The position numbers and the translations under genes are program-made. Shown here piece after piece: positions 59,206 through 64,000 of a DNA stretch of 64,000 nt (position 1 is its first letter; the number at the start of each line of letters is the position of its first letter). Below the pieces are notes generated by a model. That model was not told the DNA's origin and searched no databases. It saw only the letters and a program-made list of their open reading frames with translations. This DNA comes from Flavobacterium covae (GTDB taxonomy: Bacteria > Bacteroidota > Bacteroidia > Flavobacteriales > Flavobacteriaceae), in assembly GCA_019565575.1 (NCBI GenBank), contig CP067379.1, positions 3,162,001 to 3,226,000 of the forward strand, given 5' to 3'.

Positions 59206-59578
59206 TTAAGCTTTACGATATGTATTTGTTAATTTTAACGCTACGGTATCACCAAACTTTGTTGTATTTTTTTACTTTTATTTCGGTATCCAAATCTCCT
59301 GACAGATCTAACTCTAAAACTAATTCAGGATTTGTTTCTGGATTAATAATAGCCATAAATTTCACATTTGAAGAGGCTGTCATTCTTAATTCAGTATGAA
59401 GAATTTCTTCTAAAAGTTCTTTTATAATCTGCATCATACAAACCCCAGGGGTTACAGGATTTCCTGGAAAATGCCCCTTAAAAATTTCATGTCTTGGATT
59501 TAAAGTTACTTGCGCCAGATATTTATTATCTGTTAACTGATCTAACTGATTAACGTTATAAAAACCGTTTAAAAGCAT
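59206..59578 (-). CDS. FabZ-like (hotdog) 3-hydroxyacyl dehydratase, one frameshift
   Basis: This protein of about 123 residues has the FabZ/ApeI-type signature HFPGNPVTPG at residues 36-45, preceded by NPRHEIFKG. It would remove water from 3-hydroxyacyl intermediates, giving the double bonds of the polyene. An extra T near 59262 replaces the end; restored, it ends KVGDTVALKLTNTYRKA. The active-site histidine is present. It precedes the hairpin at 59152-59193. Confidence 0.88.
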
Positions 59579-59581
59579 TTA

Positions 59582-60250
59582 TTATTTTATATCAAATTTA
59601 TAATAGGCTCCAAAAGAGAAAAGCGCATTTGAGTGATTTTCTGTTCTAGAAGAGAAAGAAGTTCCGCTGTACGTAGAATGTGTCGTTTGAACTACTGGTG
59701 CTACTCCTACTTTAAACCTAGCTTCTACCCCAAAGTTTTTAGTAATGTCATAACCTGCTCCCATAGAAAGAGTTAAATCTACATCATTTTCAGCTTTAAA
59801 GTTCTTACTCGTGATAAAATCTAATCCAGGTCCTACATGCAAATTAAATTTCTTAAAATTAAATTTGTTTATAGCTTGTACTCCTAAATAAGAAACATCT
59901 AAGTTTCCATCCTCTAATTTATTCGTTCTGGGATTATAAACTATTTTTGCGCTAGCTCCTTGAGATGAATAGTTTAGCTCTGGCTGTAACGTATAAAGTT
60001 TATTGAATTTTAACGACGCTCCAAGACCTAAATAAAAACCAACTTTTGACGAAAAAAGATTACTATTTTCATTTTTAATAGTTTGTCCTGTGTTTGCATC
60101 ATAAGTATAAGAATATTGAAATCCTAATTCTCCATTAGTAAAACGGGAAACATTTAAACCTCCACGAACTATAGGGTTAAAAGTTACTTGAGCTTGAACT
60201 CCGCTTACTCCTGCAATAAATAAAGCTAATGCTATAAATACTCTTTTCAT
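59582..60250 (-). CDS. Outer-membrane beta-barrel (porin-like) protein
   Basis: This is an intact 222-residue protein with signal peptide KRVFIALALFIAGVSGVQA. Alternating strands follow: IVRGGLNVSRFTNGELGFQY, KVGFYLGLGASLKFNKLY, LNYSSQGASAKIVYN, and a final aromatic-ending ALFSFGAYYKFDIK. This is the OMP_b-brl type common in Bacteroidota. It lies within the pigment operon, 3 bp before the dehydratase, and might anchor or pass the pigment across the outer membrane; that is inference. Confidence 0.83.
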   Translation of the reverse strand: MKRVFIALALFIAGVSGVQAQVTFNPIVRGGLNVSRFTNGELGFQYSYTYDANTGQTIKNENSNLFSSKVGFYLGLGASLKFNKLYTLQPELNYSSQGASAKIVYNPRTNKLEDGNLDVSYLGVQAINKFNFKKFNLHVGPGLDFITSKNFKAENDVDLTLSMGAGYDITKNFGVEARFKVGVAPVVQTTHSTYSGTSFSSRTENHSNALFSFGAYYKFDIK

Positions 60251-60255
60251 ATTTA

Positions 60256-60861
60256 TTATTTAATTATTTGTTTTAAAATTATTTTTATATCAAAATTATA
60301 ATGTTCTAAAAAAATTTGGTCCGCAAAATTTATGTTTTTAACATCAAAAACTATCGAAAATTTAGCTTTCCTTTTTGAAGATTGTATTATTTTAAACAAC
60401 TGATTTGTATTATTTTTAAAGTAAAAATAGTTTTGATTTGTTTCTAAAACTTTTTCTTCTTTGTTTTTTCTTTCTGTTTTAGTTATATGTTTTTCTTGAA
60501 CTAATAATTTTAGATCATCTGTTAGTATTTTTAATACGATCTTTTTATTCAGATCTTCTACTACATAATTTAGTTTTACTTCTTTTTCTCCTATAGTAAA
60601 ATCTAATAATTTATTTCCAAAATCAGTAGTCATAACGACTCTATGTAAATTTTGGTCTATTTTTTTAACAACTAACAAACCGCTTAAAGCATTTCCGTAT
60701 ACTTCTATCTGAGCTTTGTATACATAATCCAGTTCAGGGTTTGCAAAATAAGGATTTACGATCGTTTGCTCTTTTTGTTCTATTACAGAATTAGGAAGAG
60801 GCTCGTATACTTTACAGCTTTGAAAAAAAATTATACATATACTAATTATCAAAAACCTCAT
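60256..60861 (-). CDS. Hypothetical lipoprotein of the pigment cluster
   Basis: The protein has about 201 residues with a lipoprotein signal (RFLIISICIIFFQSC). The body is beta-rich (YVYKAQIEVYGNALSGLLVVKKI, HRVVMTTDFGNKLLDFTI), then a Lys-rich middle and strands (YFYFKNNTNQLFKII). It resembles the DUF-type lipoproteins next to LolA in aryl-polyene clusters, but the match is by context. ATG at 60861 is chosen over 60876. It starts within the end of the LolA-like gene (20-bp overlap). Confidence 0.72.
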   Translation of the reverse strand: MRFLIISICIIFFQSCKVYEPLPNSVIEQKEQTIVNPYFANPELDYVYKAQIEVYGNALSGLLVVKKIDQNLHRVVMTTDFGNKLLDFTIGEKEVKLNYVVEDLNKKIVLKILTDDLKLLVQEKHITKTERKNKEEKVLETNQNYFYFKNNTNQLFKIIQSSKRKAKFSIVFDVKNINFADQIFLEHYNFDIKIILKQIIK

Positions 60862-61465
60862 CGTTAAACTTTGCATTTACTTGTTTATTTTTAAATACTA
60901 TCCTCGTAAAATCATCTGTAGGTTCTATTAATTTAACTTGTGAAACGCTTAGATCTTCTTTTGGAAATATTAATTCAATTCGTTTGATGTATTTTTTTAC
61001 TTGATTTGATTTTGATACTAATTTTACAAGATATTCTTCTTTTGTTTTGAAATACGAAATTATAAATTCTTTATCATCAAACATATTACCACTTACACTA
61101 CCAATAATCATTTTATTGATTTTTTCAAATAGTTTTCCGTCAACTGTACTTTTTTTCCCTTGATCATTGATAAAAACTTTATTATTCTTAAAAACAATAC
61201 TGTATTGGTATGGTTTATTATATTGCCAATTCAGTAGATTGGGTAGCTTAAAATACATTTTACCTGCACTTTCAATATCTTTTGATAAAAAATCTAGATG
61301 TTTATATTGTATAAAGTCTGTTTTTATCGTTTTAATATTTTTATTTTCTTTTTCTATCAAATTCTTAAAATTAATAATTTCAGAATCTGTCATTTTTTGT
61401 TCTTGTGCTTTAAAGCTTACAAAGAACAAACAAGCGAATAGTATCAGTATATTTTTTTTTATCAT
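60842..61465 (-). CDS. LolA-like outer-membrane lipoprotein carrier
   Basis: This is an intact 207-residue protein with a signal peptide (ILILFACLFFVSFKAQ). Seen: KNIKTIKTDFIQYKHLDFLSKDIESAGKMYFKLPNLLNWQYNKPYQYSIVF, the typical LolA-type sequence in which 'FxQ-K' and 'G-x-x-xF-xP--xRW-Y-' become FIQYKH and GKMYFKLPNLLNWQY. LolA folds bind acyl chains. Aryl-polyene and flexirubin clusters carry such a protein, which probably ferries the hydrophobic product across the periplasm. Confidence 0.88.
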   Translation of the reverse strand: MIKKNILILFACLFFVSFKAQEQKMTDSEIINFKNLIEKENKNIKTIKTDFIQYKHLDFLSKDIESAGKMYFKLPNLLNWQYNKPYQYSIVFKNNKVFINDQGKKSTVDGKLFEKINKMIIGSVSGNMFDDKEFIISYFKTKEEYLVKLVSKSNQVKKYIKRIELIFPKEDLSVSQVKLIEPTDDFTRIVFKNKQVNAKFNDEVFDN

Positions 61466-61477
61466 TATACTCTTTTT

Positions 61478-62228
61478 CTAATTATTGTTTTCTAACTCTT
61501 CTATAGTAATGGTTTCATACTGATTTTCACTCAAGAATACCAATAATCGTGCCAAAACATTTACTGTTTTTTGAGAAATATCATGAAGTAGTATAATTTT
61601 TCCTTTTTCTAATCTGAAAATGATTCTATCTAAAATCTTATTTTCATCCTCAATAACAGTATCTAATGAACGAATGGTCCAACCAATAACTTGATAGTTT
61701 TTTTCACGAACGGCTCTTGCTATATGAGGATTTGTAACACCAAAAGGGGGTCTGAAAAATTTATTTTTTTGAGTCGTTAGTTCTTGTATAAGTTGGTCGG
61801 TTTGATCGAATTCTTTTTAATATTTTTTTTTTCCTAAAAAAACCCATTCGATTTGAGTGTGAATAGGTATGATTGGCAATTATATGGCCTTCTGCTACTA
61901 TTCTTTGGGCTATTTTCGGATATTTTTCTAGTTGTTTTCCTATACAAAAGAAAGTAGCTTTTATTTGATGTTGTTTTAACAAATCAAGTATTTTGGGGGT
62001 AAATTCCGTAGGCCCGTCATCAAATGTTAAGGCTATTATTTTTTTATTTGTTTTGAAACTATTGATGGTGGGCAAAAAGTAACCTAAACGGATATCAAAT
62101 GCTCCCCAAGCTGTACAACTTATATATATATGAATCAGGATAAGGTATACCCACCAAGGCATTTGCCAATATATAAACAAAGGCAATAATAGGAAAAATA
62201 AAAAACTTAGGTAGGTATGTTTTAACAT
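61478..62228 (-). CDS. Polysaccharide deacetylase family protein (NodB), frameshifted
   Basis: This protein of about 249 residues has two N-terminal membrane helices (YLSFLFFLLLPLFIYW and WWVYLILIHIYISC) and a NodB domain: KKIIALTFDDGPTEFTPKILDLL (metal-binding DD), KATFFCIG, IIANHTYSHSN (HxxxH), then RPPFGVTNPHIARAVRE and GKIILLHDIS. A one- or two-base error near 61815-61830 breaks it. Stop at 61478. In the pigment cluster it may deacetylate or hydrolyse an acyl/sugar intermediate, but its target is unknown. It overlaps the next upstream gene by 7 bp. Confidence 0.82.
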
Positions 62229-63281
62229 TGTGACAACAGTACTAAACTATGATCTCTTCCTTGATATTGATTATATAATAAAACTTTTTTTAAGCTGGTT
62301 GGTTTTATACCATTCCATTGTAAGACTTCGGGAATTTCTTGTTTTTTAATCAAATGGGAGGCAATCCACAATCCAAAAGCAGAAGCTGTATTATATTCTC
62401 CTGATATATTTTTATAGTATAGTTGCGATGTAGAACTAAACATAGAGGCTACTTTATCATAAAACACATCGTAATGTACGTCGCCATTATATCCTAAAAC
62501 TAAAGCATCTATATCTTCTAAGTCTATTTTTTGTTCTAAAAGGAATTTACGTACAAAATCTTGAATTTCTTCTTTATCTAATATATTTTGTAGGCTTATT
62601 GCTTCTACCTTTGCGTAGGTCGATTCTTTTAATTGATTAGAAAGTGTAAAAAAGGTAGCTCCCTCACTAAAAACTACACCTGTTGTTTTTGTATTTTTGA
62701 TAGAGAAAGGTTTGTCTTCTTCTTTTTTATTATGTTTACTAACTTGTAAAGTTCTAATGTATGAGAAGAGGTTTCATCTATTCCTCCTACTAAAACTGAT
62801 TCTGCCTCTCCTGTTTCTATTTGCATTTTCCCATCTAATAAAGCGGTTTCAAAAGACACAGCTCCATTAACATACGTAAAATTATAACTTTTACATTGGA
62901 GTCCTAGAGCAATCTGTCCTGCTACTGTGTTATGAGTAGACTGAATAAATGAAGTAGGTGTTAAAAATTGTTCTTGGTTATCTATAATTGCTTTTAAAAA
63001 TTTTTCAGAATCTTCTACGCATCCCATACCTGTTCCTGTAATAATAGCATCAGGATAATTTATACCTGCTTCTTCCAATGCTTTATTAGATGCAAAAATA
63101 CCCATTTTTACTCCTTTAGCCATTCTACGAATCATCGCGGGTGGAATTATTTCTTTATAAGAAGGTTGAAGGGCAAATAATACATTTTGATTGTCATGAA
63201 TTGTTATTTCATTCAAAAATTTCCTTCGTGTGTTTTTTGAGCGGATACACTCCCAACACCATTTATATAACACGTTTTCAT
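62222..63281 (-). CDS. Beta-ketoacyl synthase-like protein lacking the catalytic Cys (chain-length-factor type), two frameshifts
   Basis: This is a thiolase-fold protein of about 352 residues with KAS features: MIRRMAKGVKMGIFASNKALEEAGI, DAIITGTGMGCVEDSEKFL, STHNTVAGQIAL, LVGGIDETSSHT and a C-terminal NISGEYNTASAFGLWIAS. At the place of the nucleophile (aCasg-type) it reads FTYVNGAVSFETALLDG, with no Cys. That suggests the non-catalytic partner (CLF) of a KS/CLF pair with the next gene. It is shifted near 63238 and 62715 (A-run losses). ATG at 63281 gives the start KTCYINGVGSVSAQ. Confidence 0.85.
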
Positions 63282-63284
63282 TGG

Positions 63285-64000
63285 TTATTTTTTTGAAAAA
63301 ATTAAGGTTGAACAATTTCCTCCGAAACCAAATGAGTTAGATAATACATAGTTTATTTCTTTATCTAGTACTTCTGTTTGAGGAATTAAATCAAATTCTT
63401 TCATTGGAGTCTTAAAGTTTAAATTTGGAAAGACTTTATTATTCTGAAGGGCAAGAATACTATATACTGCTTCAATAGCGGCGGCGGCGGCTAGTGTATG
63501 ACCTGTAAAAGCCTTAGTAGAACTAAATTGAGGTATTTTGTATCCTTCAAATGCTCTTATGATAGCTTTTCCTTCAGACAAATCATTATTAGGTGTGGCT
63601 GTACCGTGTACGTTTATATAATCAATTTTATCAGGTGTAATAGTCGCTTTTTTAAATGCTTTTTGCATCGCTAAAAAGGCTCCTTCTCCATTTTCTGATG
63701 AAGCTGTTTGGTGGTACGCATCATTAGCATTTCCAAATCCAGTAAGATAGGCTAACACTTTTTTATTTGTTTTTGTGATCATTCTATCCGATTCTAGAAC
63801 AATGAAAGCAGCTGCTTCACCTAAATTGAGTCCTTTTCGTTCATCATCAAAAGGGGTATTATAAGTATCTGAAAGGATCATTAATGTTTTAAAACCATTA
63901 ATTGTAAATTTTGACAGGGCATCTGTACCGCCTACAATTACTCGATCTAACTGACCTGGAAGCAATCATTCGAGCTCCTAACATAATGGCATTTGCTGCT
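63285..64000 (-). CDS. 3-oxoacyl-ACP synthase (beta-ketoacyl synthase), partial
   Basis: This is the C-terminal part of a condensing enzyme that continues past the right edge. Seen: RVIVGGTDALSKFTINGF, LNLGEAAAFIVLE, the active-site histidine in NVHGTATPNNDLSEGKAI, the second histidine in STKAFTGHTLAAAAAIEAVY, and the final NSFGFGGNCSTLIF. An extra base near 63962 (GCTTCCAGG for expected GCTTCAGG) interrupts the frame; beyond it the sequence continues SANAIMLGARMIAS. It pairs with the Cys-lacking partner that begins 3 bp away, as in aryl-polyene KS/CLF systems. Confidence 0.92.

Noticed and set aside
1..64000. tRNA, rRNA, riboswitch or replication origin
   Set aside because: No cloverleaf with a GTTCGA-type arm, no rRNA-like sequence and no known riboswitch core was seen on either strand.

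Overview
The window is AT-rich chromosomal DNA from a member of the Bacteroidota, most likely a Flavobacterium. The evidence is the TAnnTTTG-type -7 promoter elements, the absence of strong Shine-Dalgarno sites, the gene families (BshC, CvfB, Bacteroidota LptD, DUF6048/DUF6452, DUF2853, DUF2024), a type VI-B CRISPR locus, and a flexirubin/dialkylresorcinol-type pigment cluster. A Flavobacterium columnare-like species is a guess from this gene combination. The sequence carries many one-base indels, mostly in homopolymers, that break essential genes (lptD, dnaK, ndk, menD). I treat these as sequencing errors and give merged gene spans. A separate non-homopolymer error class falls at GCTTCAG sites.

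Layout. 1-5.2 kb: envelope genes (mlaD-like, amidase, lptD) and ridA. 5.3-7.4 kb: dispersed repeats and a decayed IS1182-family element. 7.4-13.5 kb: dnaK, then an old tandem duplication of a metalloprotease-like lipoprotein gene plus an EamA transporter gene, one transporter copy being a relic. 13.6-22.8 kb: sugar transporter, lipoprotein, Smr protein, ornithine aminotransferase, PhoX-like lipoprotein, di-heme peroxidase and DUF1697. 22.9-31.6 kb: a defence-type region with cas13b, a 12-repeat CRISPR array whose distal end is damaged, three nearly identical tandem Rpn nuclease genes with C-terminal variation, and an unknown protein with a TNT-like motif. 31.7-45 kb: housekeeping genes (rlmD, cvfB, menD, prmA, clpS, ndk, bshC). 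45.2-47.8 kb: a MarR regulator, small proteins, and an exported protein and thioredoxin-like protein that share palindromic operator-like sites.

48.5-64 kb, all on the minus strand: a pigment biosynthesis and export cluster. Ketosynthase plus ketosynthase-like partner and a hotdog dehydratase would build an aryl-polyene chain. A CoA ligase, SDR, phytoene-desaturase-like oxidoreductase and C45 acyltransferase-like lipoprotein would tailor or esterify it. A three-part MMPL/acyltransferase/methyltransferase-like protein and a LolA-like carrier would move it to the outer membrane. The cluster continues past the right end.

Small inverted-repeat elements of about 125-140 bp sit at gene ends throughout. 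No tRNA or rRNA gene was seen.
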